Numbered from the stretch's first letter, positions 50,701 to 57,374 are shown. The stretch: 64,000 nucleotides of DNA from Zygaena filipendulae (GCA_907165275.2 OU015668.1:7497658-7561657); one strand, 5' to 3'. Made by a program: numbers and translations. The notes: a model not told the origin generated them from the letters alone.

Positions 50701-51436
50701 AGTAATCATTAAAGTCGACTCTGAGTACGGCGGTTAGACTAAAAGAATATAGACAAGTGAGTACTAAGTAACTACGATTGAATACGGTCGTACCGTTTCT
50801 AGGAAATTACAGCTGTTAAAAGACGGCCGCAAAGAAAGTTAGAACATAACAAAATATTACGGCTAGATTACGGCACCGCTCTCCTAGGAATTTAATTAAA
50901 TACAAAAAATCTAATCTTTTCTGATTATAATATTAATAATTATGAATGTAGGTAACATTCATGAGATTTATTATTTCATAAATATTAAATACTATCCCGA
51001 TTTGTTATCTTACTTTACTTTTCCATTTTGCACTGGACTATCTAGAACAGAAATATCTAGTAAAATACACAAAAACAAAAATTGATTTTATCCCGATGAT
51101 AAAACTTCTCTGCAGTAATTGTAGGAATAAACCAAATGAATAAATGTCAAAATTATTCTTGGTCTCTCCATATAAAAATGCCCATTCTTCGTTGAAAAAT
51201 CCAGCAGTGAGGTTATAGCGAGGACAGTTAAGAATTGTGAGAAAAAATCTATACCAAATTAAACAAGTTAACTTAAATTGTTAAGTTACCTTGTTATAAA
51301 GCTTTTCTTCGAACTCCATCAGGTTGTGGCAATCGGGCAAAAGCCCGGACATGCCGCTGATGACGATGTCGTTGCCGTCATACGCGGCGCTGTCCGCGTC
51401 CACGAGCGAGCCGCAGTCTTCAGGAAGTGGTGCCAT
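13894..51436 (-). CDS. Complete 39-exon fatty-acid-synthase-family gene (FAS-like, probably catalytically dead)
   Basis: Animal type I FAS architecture, reconstructed exon by exon from the reverse strand. The 39 coding exons sum to 6978 nt including the stop, giving 2325 residues. No in-frame stop was seen and the intron phase agrees across all 38 introns. Domain order is KS (about 1-440), linker, MAT (about 520-790), DH (about 830-1145), structural core (about 1146-1368), ER (about 1369-1700), KR (about 1714-1890), ACP (about 1920-1985) and TE (about 1990-2325). The chosen start is the ATG at 51436 (context AAACAAATGG); exon 1 has an acceptor AG 20 bases upstream, so an untranslated 5' exon, or a more distal start, probably exists. 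Catalytic residues are missing in KS, KR, ACP and TE (see the domain entries), yet length, frame and splice sites are intact. A functional pseudoenzyme is therefore favoured over a decaying pseudogene. Its biochemical role cannot be read from the sequence. Confidence 0.93.
14650..14750 (+). mobile_element. End fragment of the ACCGACTTCC repeat family
   Basis: The stretch ttagttttgtgtttttgaaagttggtttta matches the right end of the element at 25552-26690. Only the terminus is present, in the last intron of gene 1. Confidence 0.5.
15235..16781 (+). mobile_element. Full-length but dead Tc1-like transposon
   Basis: Inverted ends of about 35 bp begin CACACATCAAAA and continue to TCTAGGGATCAAGTGCAT. 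They are flanked by TA at 15233-15234 and 16782-16783, the Tc1/mariner target duplication. The transposase runs from 15504: an HTH region (AVGTRQSVISRLWTRY), then FSEESRF where the first catalytic Asp is normally found, LMHDNARPHTA for the second Asp, and SPDLNPTEH for the Glu. Stops after 15828, near 15905, 15918 and 16030, and TAG in place of a Trp at 16326-16328, inactivate it. It lies in the gene 1 intron whose gene 2 counterpart is only 540 bp and lacks it. Confidence 0.92.
17763..17830. mobile_element. LINE 3'-end fragment
   Basis: Contains the aaagtcaaagtcaaa...cctttattcaaa signature common at lepidopteran LINE ends. Only the tail is visible. Confidence 0.45.
17974..18921 (-). CDS. Gene 1 exons 34-35: KR-ACP linker and acyl carrier protein without its serine
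   Basis: Exons: 18753-18921 and 17974-18124. Exon 34 ends NNLIEEIAKIPG and exon 35 continues LNISSCTPESLTLEMLG, aligning with the start of the ACP four-helix bundle. Active carriers have LGMDSLM, with Ser carrying the phosphopantetheine arm. Here the stretch is LGLTDER, so Asp1952 sits at the Ser position, and the helix then continues VQELYWLLNTKFKLDLP much as VEVKQTLERDYDIVLS does. No other serine lies close enough to replace it. Without the arm the chain cannot hold growing acyl groups. Confidence 0.88.
18226..18465. repeat. 120-bp tandem duplication
   Basis: The 60 bases from 18241 recur unchanged from 18361, and the match extends to both sides with a period of exactly 120. It is in the intron between exons 34 and 35. 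The near-identity suggests a recent event, or an assembly or slippage artefact. Confidence 0.9.
19030..20462 (-). CDS. Gene 1 exons 31-33: ketoreductase (KR) domain, degenerate
   Basis: Exons: 20313-20462, 19238-19462, 19030-19138. KR normally reduces the beta-keto group with NADPH through Tyr, Ser, Lys and Asn. The Rossmann loop GG(L/F)GGFG is replaced by CDDEGFG (about 1727-1733). The catalytic stretch SS-(10 residues)-GQTNYGMANS is shortened: after FVMISD comes GSNFG directly, then REICVQRAKSGLPALSI. The catalytic tyrosine is therefore Phe1850 and about ten residues around it are missing. The flanking helices (GPVRAIF, SGLPAL) still identify the domain. NADPH reduction by this domain is unlikely. 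Confidence 0.9.
19905..20100. mobile_element. Helitron-type fragment
   Basis: tatctatacatataaaatgctttattctgaatgactgaaggatc and the following acctgaaacttggagggtg are typical of lepidopteran non-autonomous Helitron-like repeats. The other end is not found. Confidence 0.45.
20545..20740. mobile_element. Helitron-type (CTAG-end) fragment
   Basis: Starts ctagctgtaccccgcggttt and runs to aaactcacattcgcatttat, the two ends of the common lepidopteran element, in inverse orientation. Non-coding. Confidence 0.6.
20741..21264. mobile_element. MITE with inverted ends
   Basis: Ends TAATGCTACTGCTCCACCT and its reverse complement, 524 bp apart, with no ORF, in the intron between exons 30 and 31. It directly abuts the Helitron fragment on its left. 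Confidence 0.75.
21725..23556 (-). CDS. Gene 1 exons 24-30: enoyl reductase (ER) domain
   Basis: Exons: 23404-23556, 23205-23317, 22976-23126, 22733-22904, 22236-22348, 21985-22149, 21725-21897. This is a medium-chain-reductase-type domain that in FAS uses NADPH to reduce the enoyl-ACP double bond. LLWPVPAHWTLEEAATVPLPYAIAFY matches the FAS ER segment that precedes the cofactor fold, and the nucleotide loop VHGGAGALGQA (about residues 1520-1530) looks functional. FPELKDDHIGNSRDTSF follows as in other FAS. The lysine of the usual NSLAEEK segment appears to align with Glu here (SCVKGEL); that alignment is by eye and less certain than the KS, ACP and TE losses. All seven exons have consensus GT-AG sites. 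Confidence 0.9.
23811..24162 (+). mobile_element. Non-autonomous Helitron-type element
   Basis: Starts TCTATACTAATATTATAAAG and ends ...GGGGGTCACCTAGT, the TC...CTAG arrangement. It contains two internal copies of the GGAATTCC(C)GTGGGAACTC block. A second related copy follows at 24166-24465. Confidence 0.65.
24697..26879 (-). CDS. Gene 1 exons 21-23: central structural (pseudo-methyltransferase) core
   Basis: Exons: 26762-26879, 25238-25486, 24697-25113. The position between DH and ER corresponds to the non-catalytic core and vestigial methyltransferase region of animal FAS. Exon 22 contains FLQIIAENLNKNELTVVEV, like the LQI-ENxxxxxLKVVE pattern of that region. Exon 23 is the longest internal exon (417 nt) and keeps all reading in phase 0. 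Sequence conservation is weaker here than in KS or MAT, as in other FAS proteins. I see no S-adenosylmethionine glycine-rich motif. Confidence 0.85.
25552..26690. mobile_element. Repeat element with ACCGACTTCC inverted ends
   Basis: Left end TTAACCGACTTCCAAAAA and right end TTTTTGGAAGTCGGTTTTAA are inverted. The inside holds two imperfect direct repeats of about 240 bp (25690-25925 and 25930-26180) and an inverted accgatcagtgtaccgg region near 26390. No transposase found. A related element in opposite orientation is at 59560-60265. Confidence 0.7.
26968..26969 (-). other. GC-type splice donor (intron after exon 20)
   Basis: The exon ends ACTAG and the intron starts GCACGT. A GT four bases further on would give phase 0 and an immediate in-frame stop with the downstream acceptor. 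The GC site gives the phase 2 needed. Confidence 0.6.
26970..31034 (-). CDS. Gene 1 exons 16-20: dehydratase (DH) domain, catalytic pair retained
   Basis: Exons: 30915-31034, 30313-30422, 29979-30169, 27305-27450, 26970-27224. In FAS the DH removes water from the beta-hydroxyacyl-ACP. The first hot-dog half carries HIVEGSMVFP, fitting HxxxGxxxxP, with His905. The second half carries WVTLIDSVIQL, giving Asp1050 and Gln1054 in the usual DxxxQ arrangement. A DIYK...RGYDYG-type segment is present as DIYKLLFEKGYEYKGEF. Substrate from its own chain is not expected because KS, KR and ACP are degenerate. Exon 20 ends at a non-canonical GC donor (ACTAG, then gcacgt); the following exon only joins in frame with this choice. 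A deleted piggyBac sits in the intron between exons 18 and 19. Confidence 0.9.
27534..29143 (+). mobile_element. Internally deleted piggyBac element
   Basis: Perfect 13-bp ends CCCTAGAAAGATA at both termini are flanked by TTAA at 27530-27533 and 29144-29147. The 19-bp internal inverted repeat TGCGTAAAATTGACGCAT is present next to the left end and inverted near 29083. Broken pieces of a piggyBac transposase are readable on the plus strand. The N-terminal region at about 28190-28540 includes LASSSASHRILNLPKR and SALNIF-CQRSPTRMCR. The C-terminal cysteine-rich tail region is near 28700-28800 (KIRRKANASYNKCKK). The catalytic middle is deleted. It is in the gene 1 intron between exons 18 and 19. 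Confidence 0.93.
29152..29935 (-). mobile_element. Three consecutive Helitron-type copies
   Basis: Three similar units start ctagctgt(a/g)ccccgcg or agctgtcccccgcg at about 29154, 29461 and 29754. Each runs through GGAATTCCGGGATAAAA to ttatatatatta. They are arranged head to tail directly after the piggyBac right end. Confidence 0.65.
30664..30856 (+). mobile_element. Helitron-type element
   Basis: Begins TTACTAATATTATAAATGCG and ends GGAACAGCTAGT, the complete short form of the family (about 190 bp). Confidence 0.65.
31430..31745. other. GC-rich island in an intron, unexplained
   Basis: A visibly GC-rich stretch (ggcggcggcgg, ggcgcgcgcaatttgcgccgc) in AT-rich surroundings. It holds an internal direct repeat: acttcttatgttgtgtacca and acttcttatgttgtctacca, about 103 bases apart. 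Plus-strand open frames exist (for example from the ATG at 31513) but match nothing I know. Confidence 0.5.
32160..32460. repeat. LINE-tail remnant and (GT)n/(GC)n microsatellite
   Basis: An (AAT)n-rich region and a tail-like ctcccacaagtaaatacatatt precede the cluster cgcgcgctcgcgcgcgcacg followed by (tg)n at 32400-32450. Non-coding. Confidence 0.5.
32710..40142 (-). CDS. Gene 1 exons 10-15: malonyl/acetyltransferase (MAT) domain, motifs intact
   Basis: Exons: 39989-40142, 39501-39670, 34139-34290, 33469-33652, 33212-33360, 32710-32894. The domain opens with RPLWFVYSGMGSQW, the usual entry of the FAS acyltransferase. The nucleophile elbow is GHSAGE (Ser611), the carboxylate-binding arginine follows in YIRG, and the catalytic histidine is in IAFHSRY (His713). 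In FAS this domain moves malonyl and acetyl groups from CoA to the ACP. Since the ACP of the same chain lacks its attachment serine, a normal acceptor is missing. The C-terminal part reads APHGLLQAILKRSL, strongly FAS-like. Exon 11 is separated from exon 12 by a 5.2 kb intron built largely of direct duplications. Confidence 0.93.
34322..35117 (+). mobile_element. Composite Helitron-type element
   Basis: Starts TCTATACTAATATTATAAAG and ends GGGGGTTAGCTAGT. Between them the block from gtgagtttgt to GGAATTCCCGCGGGAACTC recurs about five times, so the unit has expanded internally. Confidence 0.65.
35190..35710 (+). mobile_element. LINE 3' fragment with end of RT ORF
   Basis: One frame reads RRTDFFSYSYTVHAARLWN, then GIRRARSRVHFKRLVREHL and a stop, like the C-terminal end of CR1/jockey reverse-transcriptase ORFs. 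A 3' region follows, ending gccttaggcattaagtccgcctttt and an AATAAAT tail. Confidence 0.6.
35832..36398. mobile_element. Long foldback (near-perfect palindrome) element, copy 1
   Basis: Two arms of about 280 bp are almost exact inverted copies around 36110. The ends are ATCCCATCAAAAACAAACTT and its complement. It would form a long hairpin in DNA or RNA and has no ORF. It is in the 5.2 kb intron between exons 11 and 12. Confidence 0.88.
36762..37332. mobile_element. Long foldback element, copy 2
   Basis: Same palindrome as the previous copy, in the same orientation. Together with its 3' flank to 37796 it forms a direct duplication of 35832-36761. The second unit has an extra 80-odd bases (about 37368-37451) missing from the first. 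Confidence 0.88.
37797..39486. repeat. Pair of 0.85-kb direct repeats
   Basis: 37797-38649 and 38650-39486 are near-identical and adjacent. Each contains Helitron-type blocks (GGAATTCCCGAAGGATCTCC, CAGCTAGT), a small hairpin (attacaaagttat...ataactttgtaat), and a (GTGA)n run. That run is about 40 bp at 38366-38405 in the first copy and shorter in the second. Confidence 0.9.
40200..40507 (+). mobile_element. Non-LTR 3' end with (ATTC)n tail
   Basis: Ends aataaagtgtttttcattcattcattcat, the simple-repeat tail of a non-LTR insertion. The open frame over it is not recognisable. Confidence 0.4.
40725..41035 (+). mobile_element. tRNA-derived SINE
   Basis: A box TAGCTTAGTGGTTGG at 40731-40745 and B box GGTTCAAACTC at 40775-40785. 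A tRNA-unrelated body and an aaaaagaagaag tail follow. It is a different family from the SINE at 12140-12405. Confidence 0.75.
41139..41325 (-). CDS. Gene 1 exon 9: KS-MAT linker
   Basis: This exon of 187 nt is bounded by AAG at the acceptor and gtaagt at the donor. The peptide runs from NLERYACDLPYIVTASGR to SHLARGYGIY. It matches the linker that packs between KS and MAT in animal FAS, which has the pattern LPRLV-SGR near its start and a PYRGY-like segment at its end. No catalytic function is expected. It joins exon 8 in phase 0 and exon 10 in phase 1. Confidence 0.9.
41520..51436 (-). CDS. Gene 1 exons 1-8: ketosynthase (KS) domain, degenerate
   Basis: Exons: 51290-51436, 48591-48783, 44827-44959, 44384-44587, 43930-44046, 43080-43252, 42589-42731, 41520-41723. 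The fold is clear: DIVISGMSG near the N-terminus, MDPQLRLLLE replaced by FDPMMRLLLE, and CSRAMCANRISYWL before the nucleophile. In FAS the KS condenses acyl and malonyl units using Cys-His-His plus a Lys. Here Cys185 is present (DSGCCSS), but the EAHGTGT histidine is Phe320 (EGFGAAI), and the KSNMGH lysine and second histidine are Met353 and Tyr358 (MSNIGY). A normal decarboxylative condensation is not expected. The end of exon 8 matches the usual C-terminal KS segment (EGRMRIVTD, then FSFTGVNGHVLL). The second intron (48590 to 44960) and the first are large and full of transposons. Confidence 0.92.
42176..42310. other. GC-richer segment, possible LTR remnant
   Basis: Starts TGTTGGGAGACTC and is clearly GC-richer than its intron. 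Only one copy is seen, so an LTR cannot be demonstrated. Confidence 0.25.
42587..42588 (-). other. GC-type splice donor (intron after exon 7)
   Basis: The exon ends ATCAAG and the intron starts GCAAGT, the classic strong context of GC-AG introns. Only this choice joins ...SALIK to VLLAYRKG in phase 0, as in other FAS. Confidence 0.8.
43343..43579. mobile_element. MITE with about 80-bp inverted ends (CGGCCGCACTCAGAG family)
   Basis: The left arm from cggccgcactcagagtcgac and the right arm are inverted copies; each includes actgccgcaatcagagacg or its complement. Relatives are at 50530-50733 and a left-end piece at 55200-55245. Confidence 0.85.
43687..43893 (-). mobile_element. Truncated SINE (tRNA head missing)
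   Basis: Matches the body of the SINE at 12140-12405 up to ccccaccgggaa, then breaks off before the B box is complete. Confidence 0.75.
45175..45520. mobile_element. MITE, inverted copy of the one at 481-827
   Basis: Inverted ends CAATGTGTTAATGGATTAAC and TTAGTTAATTCATTAACACG. The interior is the reverse complement of the first copy with scattered differences. Confidence 0.85.
45849..46731. mobile_element. Non-autonomous hAT element with nested insertion
   Basis: Ends TATTGGCGAAGGTACCAT and TTTGCCACTG, diverged from the CAGTGGCGAAGG ends of its relatives. Flanks gtacccag and ctacccag are a 7/8 match to an 8-bp target duplication. A piece of the ACCGACTTCC family is nested at about 45893-46150. 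Confidence 0.7.
46800..47110. other. GC-rich island next to the hAT element, unexplained
   Basis: GC-rich, with purine-rich agagggagagggagagagcg and two long overlapping plus-strand frames without an ATG start. It ends near TATAG, then gtatct, which resembles a donor. No homology recognised. It lies in the second intron of gene 1. Confidence 0.4.
47111..48580. other. Intron sequence, little recognised
   Basis: Contains a Helitron-type end at about 47990-48105 (ccaaaatttcacgatgatcag to aactcacattcgcttttata). Otherwise nothing identifiable. Confidence 0.45.
48999..49693. mobile_element. Non-autonomous hAT element, CAGTGGCGAAGG family
   Basis: Left end CAGTGGCGAAGGTACCAT and right end CAACCTTCGCCACT. 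The interior matches 56627-57374. Located in the first intron of gene 1. Confidence 0.8.
50083..50265. repeat. Repeat shared in inverted orientation with 60297-60446
   Basis: Both contain ccacgt(c/t)a(a/g)ctaatttttgcag and accacaaagtacattt(ta/ca)aatagccaatca in opposite directions. Family not identified. Confidence 0.65.
50530..50733. mobile_element. MITE, CGGCCGCAC family
   Basis: Inverted arms of about 80 bp, 204 bp in total. Same family as 43343-43579, in the first intron of gene 1. Confidence 0.85.
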
Positions 51437-51971
51437 TTGTTTGCCGACAGTGAGCCTGTTCGACCAATAAATATTAGTAATAATTTTTTTCACTTCTCAT
51501 GCTCTGAAAGTGCTTGTTAGTGCAGGATATTATAGGCTGCACAAAATCGAATTTTGTGCACAGGTGCATTAAGGTATCTACTCATAAATATATCTATATG
51601 AAGGCAAAGAAAATGAGCCATACCTATCTACAGCCAAACACAATAAGAAGTTCATAGATAGAATTTATTATTTTATAATAATTACTTTAATTTTTTTGGC
51701 TTATGGTATGGTTTTTTAAAACAAATACCGTTAAAATGCCGGGAAAAACAATTTCCTTCAGTATTCAAATAACTCAAATCGTCGAATAGAATCACGTCTG
51801 TGACAACCAGAATTTCGGACATCCATCTTACTGAAAAACTTCTAAAGAAAAGTACTGCCACTGATGCAAACCTATCAAAAGTTGTACAATTTTTAAATAC
51901 AGGCTGGCGAGAAAGTGAAGTTAATATTTTAGAAAACAAAATGAAATTTCTGTAGAAAATAAAATTCTTTT

Positions 51972-53057
51972 GTGGTAAGGAAGAATGATTATACCGGAAT
52001 GTCTGCGAGCAAAAGTCCTTTCTTACTTACATGCTCAACCGAAATAAAAAGTCATCAAGGTCACCCAGGAACAGCAGTCATGAAAGCATTAGCTAGATTT
52101 TATGTATGGTGGCCATCACTAGACCATGACATTGATAACTATGTAAAAATGTGCAAAGGATTGTTGACGAGTGAAAGCCGTATCGAAAACACGCGTGTCA
52201 CGTTTTTCGTTATTTCAGTCACTTTTCAGCATCTACTTTGGACCCTGAGCAGGAAACTGACTTTCAAGAGAGCCATGTTTTAACTTGGGGAACAATCTAA
52301 CATTGTCATTGGCGTTTCGCCATAATTGAAGAAGTAGATGAAGAGATTGTTATCATTAAGAAACATTGTAATTGGCAAATTATAATTATAGACGCCATTA
52401 TTAAAGAAGAAGAAGAAGATGCCATACTCAAAAGAATAACTGCCAGACAAACCGACGACATAATCCGGAGCTGCCTGTATATTCGTGGTCTATTCCCAAA
52501 CAAGTATGGGAAAGAATACACATCGATTTCGCTGGATCTTTTGAGGACAATTATTGTCTTGTGGTATGTGATGCTCTATCAAAATGGGTAGAGGTAAAAG
52601 CCATGAAACGAACTACAACAAGAAATTTATGTTCAGTCTTGGATGACATATTATGCACGTTTGGCTTACCACGTATAATAGTTTCTGATAATGGTCCCCA
52701 ATTTACTTCCTCTGAGTTTAAAGAGTACTGTGAGAATAATGGTATTTTACACATTACCTCCTCACCTTATCATCCACGTACCTACTAATGGTTTGGCCAA
52801 AAGTTTTGTAAGGACCTTCAAGTTAAGAATGGAATCAACTCAAGGAAACATTTCTAGACGTCTGAAGGAGTTTTTATTCACATACCGAAATTCACCTCAT
52901 GCCACCACTAGCAAGTCACCAGCATCTGATGCTTGGCCGCCAACTTGTCTTCTATCCAACATCAACCCTGATAAACGGAGAAAATTGCAATATCAACAAA
53001 TTCAAGCCAATGTTGAGTCGTCTGGTACACCTAACTTTACACCAGGTGATCCTGTAT
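51972..53057 (+). pseudogene. Broken gypsy-type integrase fragment
   Basis: The plus strand reads the integrase zinc-finger side (SHQGHPGTAVMKALARFYVW, then VKMC). After a disrupted insert-like part at about 52160-52430 it continues into the core: IHIDFAG with the first Asp, VSDNGPQFTSSEF with the second, and NGLAKSFVRTFK, where the catalytic Glu (normally AER) is Lys. A frameshift near 52785 separates the last part. No reverse transcriptase or LTRs are seen. It lies between gene 1 and gene 2. Confidence 0.88.
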
Positions 53058-53058
53058 A

Positions 53059-53537
53059 AATGTGAAAGTGGAAGCTAAAGTTAGTATTAAGCTTATGCTT
53101 AGTTGTCAACTTCGCCGATAAAAGAATTGATATCTAAATAGGTGTCAAGTTCTGTACATAATCCTGAAATACATTCAAAGGAGCATACAACTTGACTAGT
53201 TTCCACATTCAAGTTATCTTTAGCTAGTGAAATTATGTATCTTCTTTATATTATTATGAGCAAGTTACTGTTTTTATACTGTAAGGTCAATAGATCTCAC
53301 CCCTTCAATATTTAGTTTGCTGGTAAAAACAAGCCAATATCAAAAAATTTATACTATAGTTTTTATCCAAATATAAGATAACTGGTGTGTGAAGACTAGC
53401 TAAGTTGTATGCTCCTTTGAATATATTTCAGAATTATCTACAGAACTTGGCACCTATTTAGATATCAATTCTTTTATCGGCGAAGTCGACAACTAAGCAT
53501 AAGCTTAATACTGACTTTGGCTTCCACTTTCACATTT
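53059..53537. mobile_element. Foldback element at the end of the gypsy fragment
   Basis: Arms of over 100 bp, starting AATGTGAAAGTGGAAGC and inverted at the other end, around a unique centre of about 200 bp. It begins exactly where the integrase frame stops. Confidence 0.85.
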
Positions 53538-56500
53538 ACGTTTTTGATGGGATTACCTTTTACAGCTACTTTTATAGGAACCACTTGCAGTATCTTGCGA
53601 AAACACCTAACAAGCTGGCGACACGACGAATCGACTGAAAGGACTGTGTGAACGACGCAGTCGCACGTTTTTTATAGCTGAAGAGCATGACCTAAAAACC
53701 ATATAGGTATTATGCATGAATTTGTTACATAACTAAACATGTTTAATACGTACATATTATATATTCTAGACATCTATACAGACATCTATATATATAGATG
53801 TCTAGAATTCTGTTTGTAATTCCAAATTAACAGCTTTTCACTAAATGCATAGGTATGAAAGTAATAGTAGGTTACCTACCTACCTTAGGTAGTAGAAAAA
53901 TCTATTTTTTAAATTTTTGCCCGTCTGTCTGTCTGTGTGTTCCGGCTAATCTCTGAAACGGCTGGACTAATTTTAACGGGATTTCCACGTTTCTTCGTGA
54001 GTTCTCCAAAAAAAGTTATTTCATCCAAACATTGTCCTAAAAACGAAAACCACTGGCACTAACTTCAAACCGATCATAGGTAGCCATAGCCAGCCAAATT
54101 GTCTTTCAAATCAAATCGGTATTTTTATTATTTTTTACTTTTTAGTGTAGTGCTTTTTTGTTATTTTTTTATTAAGTAATTTTTTCTTGTTAATATTTTG
54201 TTTTTTTTTTTTTTCTTTTTTGTTTTTTTTTAGTTTATAATCTATCTAAGTGACAATAGCCTAATGTCAAAACAACTTATATGCCTTTTACTACAAATTG
54301 CTTTTCTTGATGCAATAGCGTTAATTGTTGAGGAGTTCTACTACTACTTCACCATCAGTTCCACTTATAAGCATTTTAAAGTAATCAAATCGCAAACATG
54401 AAACACCTATTATTCAGTAGTTCCGGTGGCCGTCTATGGTCTTCATCATCAGTTTCACTTCATCAATTGGTGATTGTCGAAAGCAAAAATGAACAATTTA
54501 CTATAAAATATACTCAAATCGCTATAAGTATGCCTTTATTATTTGTTTCGAAGAGTTCTCTCGAATTCTCCAAGATATCATCATCAGATCCTGACTTCAT
54601 GACACTGTGACCGTCTTGGGAGTATACCCTTTCAAATACAAAAATAATTTTCCAAATCCTTTCAGCCGTCTTCTTCGAGTAATCGCGCGTTAAGTTAACA
54701 AACATAAAAAAAAAACTTACACTCGAATAGTATTGTATCCGAGGTATGAAAATCAAAATTCTATATAATATTTAGTCCGTCTTGTAGATTAATAAAAAAA
54801 TAATAGACCCTTTTTTTGCTTTTCAAATTATTAGAAAATACTAAGATAAAACGCATTAAAGTTTAGAAGTGGCGACTCTTGACGTAATAATGTGCTATAA
54901 TTGTTGCAGGGCGTGACGTCACGTGACATTTCAAGTTGTATCTCCTTTATTTTTTGACTAGCTGGTGCCCGCGGTTTTACCCGCGTGAATTTTTGACCCT
55001 TGCAATGACAGTAATGACGTAAGATTTTCTCACTCTTTTAAAACGTAGTGGTTATATACTCTTTGGTCTCAAAGAAAATATAATCACATCATCTGTCTTT
55101 CCAAGCCTTAAAACTGTCACTTCGCGAAAAATCAATTCAAAAGAAAAAAAAAAGCATATCTCTAAAAAGGTTTTATCATGTTCGTTATGCAACATTATCC
55201 GCCGCACTCAGAGTCAACTTTAATGATTACTTAGTTAAGTACTTCACGTCACTTTAATCCCTCGGGAGTTTCATACAACTTTACCTCCCTAGGGATGTAA
55301 TGCTTTGCTTTACGTCGAGATTGCGTGATATGTAGGTAATTGGACATTGCCGATCAGGAATAAAACATTTACGTTGTACCTATCTAGAATCACAGATTAA
55401 ATTTCCTCAAATAAAAAAAATATTGCCTAAACCTAAATTGTACGTACCTACTATGTAACTGTGTCTTTGTAATATGTGTTTTCTTACTGTGTGCGTGCAA
55501 TAAAGCATATTTGGTTTGATTTGATTTGAAAAAAAAAAAAAAAACTATACATAATTATAATGTATAGATATCTAAAGTGTACCTACATATTGTGCTTTAC
55601 CGCACTTTACGTGGTGACGCTGTACATGAAATCGTTTTTGTTACGAGGAGATTAGGTTTTTGTTTCAATTTACCTACTACAGAACTCTTGTTTAATTTTT
55701 ACCCGTGTAATGGCCTCACAAAGTTTCCATGATCGATATTTGGACATAGATAAGCAATAGTGTGTTAACCCACACTTGAGAAATTTTGAGTAAATCGTGT
55801 TTTATAAGTAGGAGCGCCATTTTGTATCAACATTTTTATGTTCAATATTTAGTTAAATATTTAAGCAATGTATTAAGGTAAACACATAATTAAAAAAACG
55901 TTCCCTAACTCTCAATAAATCGTTCTGAATCAATAACTTAATTTTGTGGGTTAACATGTTATTGCTTATCTGCGTCCATTTAAGAACCTACTTAAAATAC
56001 GTATATCATTGTCGCCGACGAAAAAATAAATAGGGTACTTCCATGAAAATTTTGAAGATATATGGCCTACTCAAACAATGCAAGAAAAAGAAAAAATATA
56101 TATGCGTAAATTAATTAAATAGAGCGTTTCAAAGTTCCTTCTTTTGACTTTACCGCCAAAACACGGAATGACGTCAAACCTATTGTCAAAAATTTGCAAG
56201 TAAAATTCGTGCTTACTTAAGTATGCATGACCTAACGCTGTTATTATAAAATTTGTCTTTAATTATGGTATCTATCGCGCGTGTACGTGTGCCGTGAAAA
56301 TATTTTAGTAATTACTAGCTGTGCCCCGCCGTTTCATTCGCGTGAGTTTCGGAATTCCCGCAGAAACTCCAAAGTAGCCTAATTTACTTCTTAAACCTTC
56401 CCTGAACTTCCACAAATCTTTCAAGATCAAAATCGGTCCAGCCATTCTCGAGTTTTAGCGAGACTTACGAACAGCAGTTCATTTTTAAGATAATGAAGAC

Positions 56501-56626
56501 TAGCTTTTTCCCGCGCTGTCACCCGCTGCGCCTGTCAGTCTGTTTGACTGTCTGTTCGCGATAAACTTAAAATCTATACTTAACGGTTTTTCATGCGGTT
56601 TTCTGCGTTTAGTAAATGGTTCCTAC

Positions 56627-57374
56627 CAGTGGCGAAGGTACCATACAAGCCGATTCCCACCGGCTTCCCTTCAGAAGTTGGGAACACAACCACTCTCTCT
56701 ACCGTAATTTAGAAATGGCACAATCAGTAATTTTTTGTAGTAAGTATTTCAGTAGAATCTACTGAAATACTACAAAAATTATCTCTACTGAGAAGAAAAC
56801 ATTACAAAACGCCTAAACTATCAACAAAATTTGCTCTTCAACAACAAATTGTTATAAAACAAGCCGCTGGCGCGATCGGCTTTTTGGCAGTTAAACTTCC
56901 ATACAAAATAATGCCATGACGTCACATCAAGGTCGCAGGCAGCCGGCTAAAATAGCTACTTTGGTAAGCCGCTACAAATCGAGTTACTCTCTCCATTTCA
57001 CTCACGCGCACGCATTTTCTATTACTGTCTCAACAAATATCCTTATTGGTCCTAGAAATTCGAAACGAAGCGGACATTCTGAGATGACTGTTGACAGACA
57101 ACTTGAGTTTATGACGAAAAAATTGAAAATTTGAATTTGTTAGTTAGTGTCACGTATTAGAATTTATTTCTTGGTATTAAATAGTGATTAGTATTAAAGT
57201 TGGACTTTTTTTTGTTGTGTGTAGTGATAGTGAAAGCAGTTACGCAGACGTACGTTGAAATTAGGTACCTATTTGCGGTAAGTAGATAGTTTAATAAGTT
57301 GAAATTACGTATTTATAGTAGGTACCAAATAGATTTCCGGCTTGCCTCTCTCAATATTTCACCCTTCGCCACTG
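56627..57374. mobile_element. Non-autonomous hAT element with exact 8-bp target duplication
   Basis: Ends CAGTGGCGAAGGTACCAT and CACCCTTCGCCACTG, flanked by gttcctac at 56619-56626 and 57375-57382. The homologous place in the left duplication (about 3338-3352) has gttcctac once, an empty site. Confidence 0.93.

Noticed and set aside
13894..51436. Gene 1 as an ordinary decaying pseudogene
   Set aside because: No frameshift or nonsense codon in 2325 codons, all splice sites usable, and a poly(A) signal present. The damage is limited to specific active-site residues and the KR segment.
54398..54756. Open frames on both strands in the right duplication block
   Set aside because: They lie in a dispersed repeat (agttccgatgaccatc / gtcttcatcatcag type) also found at 1600-1900, 25700-26200, 45990-46100 and 59900-60150, with no consistent frame.
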